A stretch of 64,000 bases of DNA from Afifella pfennigii DSM 17143 (GTDB taxonomy: Bacteria > Pseudomonadota > Alphaproteobacteria > Rhizobiales > Afifellaceae), in NCBI RefSeq assembly GCF_000688515.1, contig NZ_JHZK01000008.1, positions 1 through 64,000 of the forward strand, given 5' to 3'. Below the pieces are notes generated by a model that saw only the letters and a program-made list of their open reading frames with translations, made no database searches and was not told where the DNA came from. The translations under genes were made by a program, and so were the position numbers. Shown here piece by piece: positions 8,412 to 16,913 of this stretch. Every line of letters begins with the position of its first letter. Positions within the stretch are counted from its first letter, which is position 1.

Positions 8412-9650
8412 ATGAAAAAACAAAACACCACCACAAGGCCGCTATGGGGCGGCGCTGCCGGAAGACTGACCGCTCTGGCCTTGCTCGCCGGCGCGGCCGG
8501 CCTGACGCAGTCAGCCGCGGCGCAGGAAACGATGAAGGTCGGCGCGCCGCTGCCGCTGACGGGGGCGCTTTCCCCGGAAGGTCTGAAGCAGCAGCGCGGC
8601 TACGATCTGTGGGCCAAGACGGTCAACGAGGCGGGCGGGATCACCGTCGGCAACAAGACCTACAATGTCGAAATCGTCTATGTCGACTACGAGTCGCAAA
8701 CCCCGCGCGCCGTCCAGTCGGCAGAGCGCCTCATCACCGAGGATGGCGTAAGCTTCCTCTTCTCGCCCTTCGGCTCAGGCGCCGCGAAGGCGGCGAGCAG
8801 CGTCTCGGAGCGCTACCAGATCCCGACCGTGGCGCCCACCGCCTCCTCGCCCTCGGTTTACGATCAGGGCTACCAATATCTCTTCGGCACCTTCACGCCG
8901 AATTCCACCCTGACGACGCCGCTTGCAGATATCGTCGCCAATTCCGGCGAGGAGATTAAGACGGTCGCGATCTATGCGCGCAACGACCTGTTTCCGCTCG
9001 CCATCGCCCAGGAAATGGAAGCCTCCGCCAAGGCGCAAGGGCTGGAGGTCATCTCCTTCGACGAATACGCCATCGGCACGATGGACCACGGCTCCGCCTT
9101 CACGCTGATGCGTCAGTCGCAGCCCGATTGGGTCTTCGCCACCGGCTACATCAACGACCTCATCCTCATCCGCAAGCAGATGGCCGATCTGGGCATCACT
9201 CCGAAAGTGCTGACGATGATCGCCGGACCGGCCTACAAGGAGTTCATCGAAGCTTCCGGCCCGCTGGCGGAGAACGTCTCCAGCGCCGCCTGGTGGCATC
9301 CGGCCGTCTCCTATGAGGGCGAGGACATTTTCGGCGCCACCACCGATTACGTCGCGGCCTTTGAGGCCGAGTACGGCTCCACGCCCGATTATGCCGAAGC
9401 CTCAGCCTCGGCCGCCGGCGCCATCCTGCAGGTCGCCATCGAGAAAGCGGGCACGATCGAGCCGCAGGCGGTGCGCGACGCGCTGGCCGGCCTCGACATC
9501 GTCACCTTCTACGGCCCCGTCCGCTTCAGCGAGACCGGCCAGATCAACTCGCTTGAGCCGCCCGTCTTCCAGATCCAGGACGGCACCGCCAAGGTCGTCT
9601 TTCCCGAAGACGTGAAGCAGGCCGATATGCGCTACGGCGACATCAACTAG
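8412..9650 (+). CDS. ABC transporter substrate-binding protein, Liv/HAAT type
   Basis: A 412-residue periplasmic binding protein of the hydrophobic-amino-acid/amide family. It has a long signal peptide (start MKKQNTTTRP, hydrophobic LTALALLAGAAGL, cleavage after the SAAA run near residue 38) and then mature sequence TMKVGAPLPLTGALSPEG, the typical first strand of a type-I binding fold. An excellent AGGGAGGGG ribosome site at 8398-8406 fixes the ATG at 8412. It is the first gene of a complete importer. Such proteins bind branched-chain amino acids, amides, urea or aromatic acids, and the ligand cannot be read from sequence. The downstream enzymes suggest a nitrogen-containing or aldehyde-yielding substrate (inference). 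Confidence 0.92.
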   Translation: MKKQNTTTRPLWGGAAGRLTALALLAGAAGLTQSAAAQETMKVGAPLPLTGALSPEGLKQQRGYDLWAKTVNEAGGITVGNKTYNVEIVYVDYESQTPRAVQSAERLITEDGVSFLFSPFGSGAAKAASSVSERYQIPTVAPTASSPSVYDQGYQYLFGTFTPNSTLTTPLADIVANSGEEIKTVAIYARNDLFPLAIAQEMEASAKAQGLEVISFDEYAIGTMDHGSAFTLMRQSQPDWVFATGYINDLILIRKQMADLGITPKVLTMIAGPAYKEFIEASGPLAENVSSAAWWHPAVSYEGEDIFGATTDYVAAFEAEYGSTPDYAEASASAAGAILQVAIEKAGTIEPQAVRDALAGLDIVTFYGPVRFSETGQINSLEPPVFQIQDGTAKVVFPEDVKQADMRYGDIN

Positions 9651-9672
9651 GCCCTCACCGCAGCCCGCAAAG

Positions 9673-9696
9673 CTCCCGCGGAAGCCGCCGCGGGAG
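9673..9696 (+). promoter_or_regulatory. Intercistronic hairpin between binding protein and permease genes
   Basis: A perfect 9-bp stem (CTCCCGCGG / CCGCGGGAG) with a 6-nt loop lies in the 70-bp gap after the binding-protein stop. No T-tract follows. In other binding-protein-dependent transporter operons, such hairpins protect the upstream mRNA and lower expression of downstream permease genes. That role is inferred here. Confidence 0.6.
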
Positions 9697-9720
9697 ACCC
9701 TCCGGCACGACGAGCGAGAC

Positions 9721-10587
9721 ATGCTTTACGCGCAGATTCTGATCAACGGCCTCGTGCTGGGCGGCCTCTACGCCTGTATCGCGGTCGGCTTCTCCCTGGT
9801 TTGGGGCGTCCTCAACGTCATCAATATCCTGCACGGCACCTTCGTCGTGCTCGGCTCCTATATCGCCTATTTCTGCTACGTTCATCTCGGCATCCATCCC
9901 TTCCTGTCCATCATCGTCTCCGGCGGCATCCTCTTCGTCCTGGGCTTTTTGGTGCAGGCGGGGCTAATCAACCGGGTGATGGGGGCGCCGGTGCTGACGA
10001 CGCTGGTTCTGACCTTCGGGCTGGAGCTCCTGCTCAACAACGGCATCCTCCTCGCCTTCTCCGCCGATTACCGCACCGTCCAGCTTGCCAATCCTCTCGG
10101 CAGCACCATCATCGGTGGCCTCGTCTTCCCGCTGGAGCGGGTGGTGGCGACGGCGCTGGCGCTCGGGCTCACCGTGCTGCTCTACGTCATGCTGGCGAAA
10201 TCGCGGATCGGCCGCGCCATCGTGGCCGTGCGCATGGATGCAGAGGCGGCGGCGCTGATGGGCGTCAACGTCAAGCGCATCTACGCCGTCACCTTCGGCG
10301 TCGGTGCGCTCATGGCGGGTGCGGCCGGCAGCCTGCTTGCCATCGTCTTCCCGATCTCGCCGCTCAATTCCACCGAGTTCCTCGGCATCGCCTTCGTGGT
10401 CTGTGTGCTCGGCGGGCTCGGCTCGGTCGCCGGCGCCATGGTGGGCGGGCTCGCCCTTGGCGTCATCGAAAGCTTCGGGGCGCTGTTCATCGGGCCGGAG
10501 CACGGGCTCACCATCGCCTTCACGCTGCTCATCCTGCTGCTCATCTTCAGGCCGACCGGCATTATGGGGCGGAGGGGCTACGAATGA
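9721..10587 (+). CDS. livH: ABC transporter permease, LivH type
   Basis: A 288-residue integral membrane permease of the LivH family, with about eight hydrophobic segments. It starts MLYAQILINGLVLGGLYACI and has the family's conserved GVNVKRIYAVTFGVGALMAG block near residue 180 and VVCVLGGLGSVAGAMVGG near residue 225, the EAA-like region that contacts the ATPase. It pairs with the next gene, and its stop overlaps the LivM start by 4 bp (ATGA). The gene symbol refers to family, not to a proven leucine substrate. Confidence 0.93.
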   Translation: MLYAQILINGLVLGGLYACIAVGFSLVWGVLNVINILHGTFVVLGSYIAYFCYVHLGIHPFLSIIVSGGILFVLGFLVQAGLINRVMGAPVLTTLVLTFGLELLLNNGILLAFSADYRTVQLANPLGSTIIGGLVFPLERVVATALALGLTVLLYVMLAKSRIGRAIVAVRMDAEAAALMGVNVKRIYAVTFGVGALMAGAAGSLLAIVFPISPLNSTEFLGIAFVVCVLGGLGSVAGAMVGGLALGVIESFGALFIGPEHGLTIAFTLLILLLIFRPTGIMGRRGYE

Positions 10588-11540
10588 CCCGCGTCCTGCC
10601 CGTCGTTCTCGTCATCGCCCTTGTCGCAGCGCTGCCTCTCCTTGGCGACAATTACCTGCTGCGCCTCGGCACGATGGGGGCCATGTATGCGGTGATGGCG
10701 CTCTCCTGGAACGTCATCGGCGGCTTTGCCGGCTATCCTTCCTTCGCCACCGCCGCCTTCTTCGGCCTGGGAGCCTATACCGGGGCCATCCTGCAGGGCG
10801 CGGGGGTCTATATGCCGCTCGCCTGGGTGGCGGCCTGTCTCGCCGCGGCGCTGTTTGCCGGCCTGCTCGGCCTCGCCATCCTGCATCTGAAAGGCCATTA
10901 CTTCGCCATCGCCAGCCTCGTCGTCGCCGAGGTTCTGTTGGAGATCACCACCTCCTGGACCAGCCTCACCGGTGGCGGCATGGGGCTCAACCTGCCGATC
11001 CTGCGCATCTCCGTCGACGCGCAGGCGCGCCTGTTCTTCTGGGCGATGCTGGCGCTGGCGAGCCTGACCCTGGCGATGAACTGGATCGTCGCCAACCATC
11101 GGCTCGGCTTCGGGCTCAGATGCATCCGCCAGAACGAAGACGCCTCCGGCATGGTCGGCATCAACACCACCCTCTACAAGGTGATCGCCTTCATCCTCTC
11201 GGCCGTCTTCGTCGGCGGCGCGGGGGCGCTTTACGCCTCCTGGGTGTTCTATATCGAGCCGCCGGACGTCTTCGCGACGCTGACCTCGGTGAAACCGATC
11301 GTCATGGCGCTTCTCGGCGGCGCGGGCACGGTCCTCGGACCGGTGATCGGCGCCGTCCTCTTCCTCGTCATGGAAGAGCTCGTCTGGCGCAACCTCCTGG
11401 AAATCCACGCGGCGGCGCTCGGCATCCTCATCGTCATCCTGATCTTCTTCCTGCCCGGCGGCGTGCTCGGCCTGTTCAAGCGGCGGCGCAAGCCGGCCGC
11501 GCCGAGCCGGCCGCTGGCCAGCGCGGAGGCTGGACGATGA
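10584..11540 (+). CDS. livM: ABC transporter permease, LivM type
   Basis: A 318-residue second permease of the importer. It begins MTRVLPVVLVIALVAALPLL and contains the LivM signature AVMALSWNVIGGFAGYPSF near residue 36 and the KPIVMALLGGAGTVLGPVIG block near residue 237. Hydrophobic segments span most of the protein, ending in a basic cytoplasmic tail (FKRRRKP). Start and stop overlap the neighbours by 4 bp each (ATGA), giving a tightly coupled livH-livM-livG set. Confidence 0.93.
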   Translation: MTRVLPVVLVIALVAALPLLGDNYLLRLGTMGAMYAVMALSWNVIGGFAGYPSFATAAFFGLGAYTGAILQGAGVYMPLAWVAACLAAALFAGLLGLAILHLKGHYFAIASLVVAEVLLEITTSWTSLTGGGMGLNLPILRISVDAQARLFFWAMLALASLTLAMNWIVANHRLGFGLRCIRQNEDASGMVGINTTLYKVIAFILSAVFVGGAGALYASWVFYIEPPDVFATLTSVKPIVMALLGGAGTVLGPVIGAVLFLVMEELVWRNLLEIHAAALGILIVILIFFLPGGVLGLFKRRRKPAAPSRPLASAEAGR

Positions 11541-12304
11541 CGGCGATCCTGAGCCTCGACAACGTCACCCAGCGCTTCGGCGGCCTGACGGCGCTCGATG
11601 CCGTCAGCCTCGACATCGCGCCCGGCGAGGTGGTCGGCCTCATCGGCCCGAACGGCGCCGGCAAGACGACGCTCGTCAACATGGTGAGCGGCGTCTACAA
11701 GCCCTCCACCGGCACGATCACCTTCGATGGCAAGCGCATCGACGGGCTCAAATCCTATCAGATCGCCCGGCTCGGCGTGGCGCGCACCTACCAGGTCGTG
11801 CAGCCCTTCCCGGAAATGACGGTGCTGGAGAACGTCATGTCGCCGGCGACCTTCGCCGCCGGCAATCTCGGCGTGGAGGCCGCGCAGGAGAAGGCGCTGG
11901 AGGCGCTGCGCTTCTGCGGCCTTGATGAGCAGGCGCAGATGCGCGCCTCGGAATTGACGCTGGCCGGGCGCAAGCGGCTGGAGCTCGCCAAGAGCCTCGC
12001 GATGGACCCGAAGGTGCTCCTCCTCGACGAGGTGAATGCCGGCCTCAACCCGGCCGAGATCGACCTGGCGCTCGATCTCATCCGACGCATTTCGGCAAAG
12101 GGCGTCACCATCGTCATCATCGAGCATTTGATGAAGGTGGTGATGAACCTTTGCAGCCGCATCGTCGTCCTCCACCACGGTGCCAAGATCGCCGAGGGCA
12201 CGCCGGCCGAGGTGACCTCCGACCCGCATGTCATCGAGGCCTATCTGGGCAATCGCTACGCCAGGAAGCAGGCCGGCGAGGCGAAGGAGGGTGCCGATGG
12301 CTAA
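11537..12304 (+). CDS. livG: ABC transporter ATP-binding protein, LivG type
   Basis: A 255-residue cytoplasmic ATPase of the importer. Walker A is GPNGAGKTT near residue 36 and Walker B LLLDEVNAGLNPAE near residue 157. The usual LSGGQ signature is replaced by LTLAGRKRLELAKSLA, and the P of the common DEP is V. Both variants are seen in a subset of LivG proteins, so I read this as normal rather than decayed. The C-terminal LivG extension (HHGAKIAEGTPAEV) is present. It overlaps livM by 4 bp and livF by 8 bp. Confidence 0.92.
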   Translation: MTAILSLDNVTQRFGGLTALDAVSLDIAPGEVVGLIGPNGAGKTTLVNMVSGVYKPSTGTITFDGKRIDGLKSYQIARLGVARTYQVVQPFPEMTVLENVMSPATFAAGNLGVEAAQEKALEALRFCGLDEQAQMRASELTLAGRKRLELAKSLAMDPKVLLLDEVNAGLNPAEIDLALDLIRRISAKGVTIVIIEHLMKVVMNLCSRIVVLHHGAKIAEGTPAEVTSDPHVIEAYLGNRYARKQAGEAKEGADG

Positions 12305-13016
12305 GCCGCTTCTGAGCGTTGCCGGGCTGGAGGCCGGCTATGGCGACATCCAGGTCCTTTGGGGCGTCGATCTGGAGGTGGCCGAAGGCGACATCGTCTG
12401 TCTCGTCGGCTCCAACGGCGCCGGCAAGACGACGCTGCTGAAGACGATTTCCGGCCTGGTGAAGCCGAGCGCGGGCTCGGTCCGCTTCGCCGGCGAAGAG
12501 CTCGCCGGCAGCGGTCCGGGCGCCATCCTGGGCGCCGGCATCGCGCAGGTGCCGGAGGGGCGGCGCCTCTTTCGCACGATGAGCGTGCGCGACAACCTTC
12601 TGATGGGCGCCTATCTGCGCAAACCGAGCGATCCTTCCGTGGGCGAGGATCTCGACCGGGTGATGCAGATGTTCCCGCGGCTTGCGGAGCGCGCGCGCCA
12701 GGATGCCGGCACCCTGTCGGGCGGCGAACAGCAGATGTGCGCTATCGGCCGGGGTATCATGAGCCGGCCGAAGCTCTTGATGATCGACGAATTGTCGCTC
12801 GGCCTCGCGCCGCGGGCGGTCGAGCTCCTCTCCGAATCGCTCCTGGAAATCAACCGGGCCGGCACCACGGTGCTGCTTATCGAGCAAGACGTGCTGACGG
12901 CGCTGGAGATCGCTTCACGCGGCTATGTGCTCGACCGGGGCCGGGTGCTGATGAGCGGACCCTCGGCCGTTCTCGCCGAGGCTCCCGAGGTGCGCGAAGC
13001 CTATATCGGCGCCTGA
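12297..13016 (+). CDS. livF: ABC transporter ATP-binding protein, LivF type
   Basis: The 239-residue second ATPase of the importer. Walker A is GSNGAGKTT near residue 37, the signature is the canonical LSGGEQQM near residue 142, and Walker B is LLMIDELSLGLAP near residue 160. The conserved RLFRTMSVRDNLLMGAY stretch, a LivF hallmark, is present. The ATG at 12297 lies inside the end of livG (8-bp overlap). Heterodimerisation with LivG is expected. It is followed 36 bp later by the aldehyde dehydrogenase, with no terminator between them. Confidence 0.93.
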   Translation: MAKPLLSVAGLEAGYGDIQVLWGVDLEVAEGDIVCLVGSNGAGKTTLLKTISGLVKPSAGSVRFAGEELAGSGPGAILGAGIAQVPEGRRLFRTMSVRDNLLMGAYLRKPSDPSVGEDLDRVMQMFPRLAERARQDAGTLSGGEQQMCAIGRGIMSRPKLLMIDELSLGLAPRAVELLSESLLEINRAGTTVLLIEQDVLTALEIASRGYVLDRGRVLMSGPSAVLAEAPEVREAYIGA

Positions 13017-13052
13017 GACGACGGACACGTAAAGAGATGAAAGGTGATCCGA

Positions 13053-14534
13053 ATGAGCGCGATTGAAAGCGCCCGCCCGCAGCGGCTGGAGAAGATCCTG
13101 GCGCCCTATGACGGTGCCGTCGTCGGCGAGATGGAGGTGGCTGGCGCCCAGGAGGTGGAAGCGGCGCTCGCCGGCGCGCTCGCCGCCTTCAAGGTGATGA
13201 AGCGGCTGCCACGCTTCGTGCGCGCCGATATTCTCGACCGGACGGCCGATATCATCGAGGCCCGGCGCGCCGAATTTGAGCGGCTGATCGCGGCGGAGGC
13301 CGGCAAGCCGCTCTACGATGCGCGCGGGGAGATGTCGCGCTCGCTGTTCAACCTCAGAAACGCGGCGCGCGAGGCGCGGGCCTTTTGCGGCCACGAAGTG
13401 CCGCTCGACGTCGATGGCGGGGTGTTTGAGTATCAGACGGCGACGCCGGACGGACGGGCGCTCGACCTCGGCAAGACCGATATCGACATGCTCGCCAATC
13501 TCGGCCGGCGTTTCGGCGTCGCCCGGCGCTTCCCGATCGGGCCGGTGCTCGCCATCACCCCGTTCAACTTCCCGCTCAACCTCGTCCTGCACAAAGTGGC
13601 ACCGGCGATCGCGGTCGGCAATTCCGTCGTCCTGAAGCCGGCGCCGCAGACGCCGCTGACCAGCCGGCTGATGGCGGAGGCCTTCGCCGAGGCCGGCCTG
13701 CCGGAAGGGGCGCTTACCGTCGTGCATTGCGACGTTCCGCTGGCGGAGAAGATGGTGCGCGACGAGCGGCTGAAGATGGTCACCTTCACCGGCAGCGCGA
13801 AGGTCGGCTGGCACATCAAGGACATCGCCGGCAAGAAGAAGGTGGCGCTGGAGCTCGGCGGCAATGGCGCCGTGGTGGTGGCGCCGGATGCCGACCTGGA
13901 ATTCGCGGCCGCCCGCTGCGTGCGCGGCGGCGTCGTCTATGGCGGCCAATACTGCATCGGCGTGCAGCGCATCTATGCCCATGCCGGGATCTACGAGCGC
14001 TTCAAGGCGCTGTTGGTGGAGAAGGTTGCGGCCTGCCGTACCGGCGATCCACTGCAGGAGGGCGTCGATGTCGGCCCGGTCATCGACGAGGGGGCGGCCA
14101 AGCGCATCGAAAGCTGGATCGAAGAGGCCGTTGCCGGCGGGGCGAAGCTGCTTACCGGCGGCAAGCGCGAGGGCGCGCTCATCCATCCGACGGTCATCAC
14201 CGATACCCGCCCCGACATGAAGGTGGAGTGCGAGGAGATCTTCGGGCCGGTCATCACCCTGACGAAGGTGGAGACGGTGGAGGAGGGCGTGCGCCGCGCC
14301 GCCAATTCCCGCTACGGGCTGCAGGGCGGCTTTTTCACCAACGATCTGCGCGCCGCCTTCCGCTCGCTGGAGGATTGGGACGTCGGCGGGCTGATGATCA
14401 ACGACGTGCCGATCTACCGGATCGACAACATGCCCTTCGGCGGCTGGGGGGATTCCGGCTTCGGCCGCGAAGGCACCCGCTACGCCATGGAGAGCATGAG
14501 CGACATCAAGTTCCTTGTCGTCAATTACGGGTGA
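13053..14534 (+). CDS. NAD(P)-dependent aldehyde dehydrogenase
   Basis: A 493-residue ALDH-superfamily enzyme that oxidises an aldehyde to its acid. Visible motifs: the cofactor-binding ITPFNFPLNLVLHKVAPAIA near residue 170, FTGSAKVGWHI near 247, the general-base glutamate in ALELGGNG near 268, and the catalytic cysteine in GGQYCIGVQR near 302. EEIFGPVITL follows near 395. It ends FLVVNYG, a tail reminiscent of the lactaldehyde/phosphonoacetaldehyde branch, but the substrate is unknown. Residues about 130-155 (YQTATPDGRALDLGKTDIDM) are longer than in typical ALDHs. AAAGG at 13040-13044 supports the ATG at 13053 over a GTG at 13044. It lies between the importer and the aspartate-dehydrogenase-like gene and is probably co-transcribed with both. 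Confidence 0.9.
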   Translation: MSAIESARPQRLEKILAPYDGAVVGEMEVAGAQEVEAALAGALAAFKVMKRLPRFVRADILDRTADIIEARRAEFERLIAAEAGKPLYDARGEMSRSLFNLRNAAREARAFCGHEVPLDVDGGVFEYQTATPDGRALDLGKTDIDMLANLGRRFGVARRFPIGPVLAITPFNFPLNLVLHKVAPAIAVGNSVVLKPAPQTPLTSRLMAEAFAEAGLPEGALTVVHCDVPLAEKMVRDERLKMVTFTGSAKVGWHIKDIAGKKKVALELGGNGAVVVAPDADLEFAAARCVRGGVVYGGQYCIGVQRIYAHAGIYERFKALLVEKVAACRTGDPLQEGVDVGPVIDEGAAKRIESWIEEAVAGGAKLLTGGKREGALIHPTVITDTRPDMKVECEEIFGPVITLTKVETVEEGVRRAANSRYGLQGGFFTNDLRAAFRSLEDWDVGGLMINDVPIYRIDNMPFGGWGDSGFGREGTRYAMESMSDIKFLVVNYG

Positions 14535-14538
14535 GGGT

Positions 14539-15351
14539 GTGACGGGTCCCGCCAAGGTGGCCGTCGCCGGGCTCGGTGCCATCGGCTCCAAGGTCGCGGC
14601 CGCGCTTGACGCCGGTCTGCCGGGGCTGAAGCTCGTCGCCGTGGCAGCCGGCGAGGAGGCGGCGGCGCGCCGGCTCATCGCCTCCTTTCGCGAGGAGGTG
14701 CCGATCCTGGCTCTCGGCGAGCTGGCGGGCCTCGCCGATATCGTGGTGGAATGCCTGCCGCCGGAGCTTTTCGCCGAGCTTGCCGGCCCGACGCTCGCCG
14801 CCGGGCGCACATTGATCGCGGCGAGCGCGGGAGCGCTGCTGGCCAACGAGGCGCTGGTGAAGATGGCCGCGGCGCATGGCGGGCGCATCGTGGTGCCTTC
14901 CGGGGCGCTTGCCGGTCTGGACGGGCTTTCCGCCGCCGCGGAGGCGGGGCTCTTGAGCGTGCGCCTCGTCACCCGCAAGCCGCTTCGCTCCCTGGCGCAG
15001 CGGGTCGAGGTCGGCGGCGAGACCATCGATCTTCGAGATCTTGCCGCGCCGAAGCGTCTTTACGCCGGCTCGGTGCGTGAGGCCGTCGCCGCCTTTCCCG
15101 TCAACGTCAACGTCGCCGCCTCCGTCGCCTTCGCCGGGCTCGGGCCGGAGCAGACGCAGATCGAGGTCTGGGCCGATCCGGGGGCGAGCCGCAACCGCCA
15201 TACCCTCTTCGTCACGTCGCGCGCGGGCGCCTTCACCGTGGAGGTGGAGAATCTGCCCGACCCGGCGAACCCCAAGACCAGCAGCCTCACCGCTTACAGC
15301 CTCATCGCCTGTCTGCGCCGGCTCCGCGCCCCTTTCGCGGTCGGTAGCTGA
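14539..15351 (+). CDS. L-aspartate-dehydrogenase-like protein
   Basis: About 270 residues, of the L-aspartate dehydrogenase (NadX-like) family, which interconverts aspartate and oxaloacetate plus ammonia with NAD(P). The Rossmann motif VAVAGLGAIGSKVAAAL is at the N-terminus, SAGALLANEAL is near residue 98, VPSGALAGLDGL near 122, NVNVAASVAFAGLG near 188, and the catalytic His is in ASRNRHTLFV near 220. The start is uncertain: GTG at 14539, just past the ALDH stop, is the best fit, while a TTG at 14515 would overlap it. Aldehyde dehydrogenase and aspartate dehydrogenase genes are paired in other proteobacteria. Here nadA and nadC are absent, so a catabolic deaminating role is more likely than NAD synthesis (inference). 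Confidence 0.82.
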   Translation: MTGPAKVAVAGLGAIGSKVAAALDAGLPGLKLVAVAAGEEAAARRLIASFREEVPILALGELAGLADIVVECLPPELFAELAGPTLAAGRTLIAASAGALLANEALVKMAAAHGGRIVVPSGALAGLDGLSAAAEAGLLSVRLVTRKPLRSLAQRVEVGGETIDLRDLAAPKRLYAGSVREAVAAFPVNVNVAASVAFAGLGPEQTQIEVWADPGASRNRHTLFVTSRAGAFTVEVENLPDPANPKTSSLTAYSLIACLRRLRAPFAVGS

Positions 15352-15377
15352 CGGGCCAGTATCCAAGGAGAGAGACG

Positions 15378-16133
15378 ATGACTTCGACTGCCGAAATGGC
15401 CGCCGGCGGCTATGCCTATATCCCGGGCGTCTTCCAATATTCAGCCGGCGTTGCCGCGCTGCCGGGCCACGCCATTGTGCGCGTGCGCTTTTCGGAGGTG
15501 GTGCCGCTGGAAGAGGGCTTCCGGCGCATCGCCGAGACGCTGGATGCGGCGGGGCGGCCGCGGACGGCCTTCTGCGCCTGCGAGTTGCGCTCGCCCGGCC
15601 AGTTTTCCGAAGAGGGCTTTACCGCCTTCAACGAGGCCTATGTGGGTACGCTCAAGTCCTGGGGCATCTTCAAGGACGGCGCCAACCCGGTGGCGCGCGC
15701 CAATGTGTGCCCGGAGATCGACCCGCCGGGCGTACCGGGCTTTCACGCCTTCTCCTATACGGTGGAGAGCGCGGCGGCGGAGCGAAGCTTCGTCATCGCC
15801 GGCTCGGGCGAGGCGCCTGAAGGCAAGGGCAATTATCACGACCAGATCGTGCGGTGCGGCGAGACCGGTCCGGAGGCGATGCGCGAGAAGGCGCGCTGGG
15901 TGCTCGGCGAGATGGAGCGGCGGATGGCGGCCTTCGGCGTTTCCTGGGCGGATACGACCGGGGCGCAGCTCTATACGGTGCACAATGTCCACGGCTTCCT
16001 CGCCGAGGAGATCGTCGCCCGCGGCGCCGCCCGGCACGGCCTCACCTGGCACTATCACCGCCCGCCGGTGGTCGGGCTGGAATACGAGATGGATTGTCGC
16101 CGGGTGCTGAAGGAGCGGGTGCAACCGGTCTGA
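15378..16133 (+). CDS. CnbZ-like protein, putative amino-acid/aminomuconate deaminase
   Basis: A 251-residue protein that I recognise as similar to the family annotated as 2-amino-5-chloromuconate deaminase (CnbZ). Shared features are the start YAYIPGVFQYSAGVAALPGH, ELRSPGQFSEEGF near residue 70, SWGIFKDGANPVARANVCPE near residue 95, FVIAGSGEAPEG near 137, QLYTVHNVHGFLAEEI near 197, and the end GLEYEMDCRRVL. The name rests on memory of the family, not on a search, and most homologues have no experimental assignment. AAGGAGAGAG at 15364-15373 fixes the start. It is last in the importer cluster, 26 bp after the aspartate-dehydrogenase-like gene, so it probably acts in the same catabolic route. 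No ring-cleavage enzyme is nearby, so aromatic breakdown is not proven. Confidence 0.6.
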   Translation: MTSTAEMAAGGYAYIPGVFQYSAGVAALPGHAIVRVRFSEVVPLEEGFRRIAETLDAAGRPRTAFCACELRSPGQFSEEGFTAFNEAYVGTLKSWGIFKDGANPVARANVCPEIDPPGVPGFHAFSYTVESAAAERSFVIAGSGEAPEGKGNYHDQIVRCGETGPEAMREKARWVLGEMERRMAAFGVSWADTTGAQLYTVHNVHGFLAEEIVARGAARHGLTWHYHRPPVVGLEYEMDCRRVLKERVQPV

Positions 16134-16656
16134 GGGCCGCCGAGGCCCGGCGCGGCTGACATCGCAATGATTGCCCGGCCGCCCTGTGGGGCGGCGGGCG
16201 CCACTGGCGGCTCAACTGTCTTTGGAACGGCGATGGCCGGCTCGACCGCGGAACCGCTCGCGCGGGATATCACCGCGCCCGCTACGCCACCGAGGGCCGG
16301 TGAGGCAAGGCCTGGTGGGGAAGCGGGCGAGAAGGTTCAACGCCAACTTAGAGCGTGTCATGGGAAGGGAAGAGGCACCCAGCCGCTGATTTCCGGCCGT
16401 TAATTGGCGGCCATCGGCACGGTCGGAAAGGGCACCCGCCGCCGCCCGGGATGTCAGCCATCAATGGGGTTTGAGCGCTTGGCGCGGGGTGCGGCGCCGG
16501 CCGTCTGGAGGCTCTCAGGCATCGATGGGCGCTACCGCGAGGATCGTGGGGAAACACGCGGACGCGGTGACATGGAGCCTGCCGAACGTTCCGGCGGGCG
16601 GAAGACCAGGCGAGCCCGCTTACGGGCCTGATAAACCGAGGTATCGGAGAGTTGGG
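16134..16656. other. Intergenic region of 523 bp without a supported gene
   Basis: No reading frame here has family-like sequence or a convincing ribosome site. A strong bulged hairpin at 16173-16199 (GCCCGGCCGCCC / GGGCGGCGGGC) follows the CnbZ-like gene by 40 bp and may end its transcript, although no T-tract follows. A small GCCCG-loop-CGGGC hairpin at 16614-16627 lies downstream of the minus-strand tRNA and is a weak candidate terminator for it. I see no copy of the tRNA 3' end that would mark an attachment site, and no integrase. Confidence 0.5.
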
Positions 16657-16732
<76 letters not shown>

Positions 16733-16913
16733 TTCCCAGATGCAAGGCCCATCCTAGCGATCGCCCGCAGCTTCTGCCACCCGGCCGGGCCGGCTTGAAG
16801 GCTCAGCGCGGGGCGGAGCGCACCTCTTAGCGAAATCGGCCCTTCCCGGCAAGCGCGGCAATCGCGCCGCCGGCCTCGATGCGGGCAGGAGATGGCCAAG
16901 GCGGCGGCGCCGG

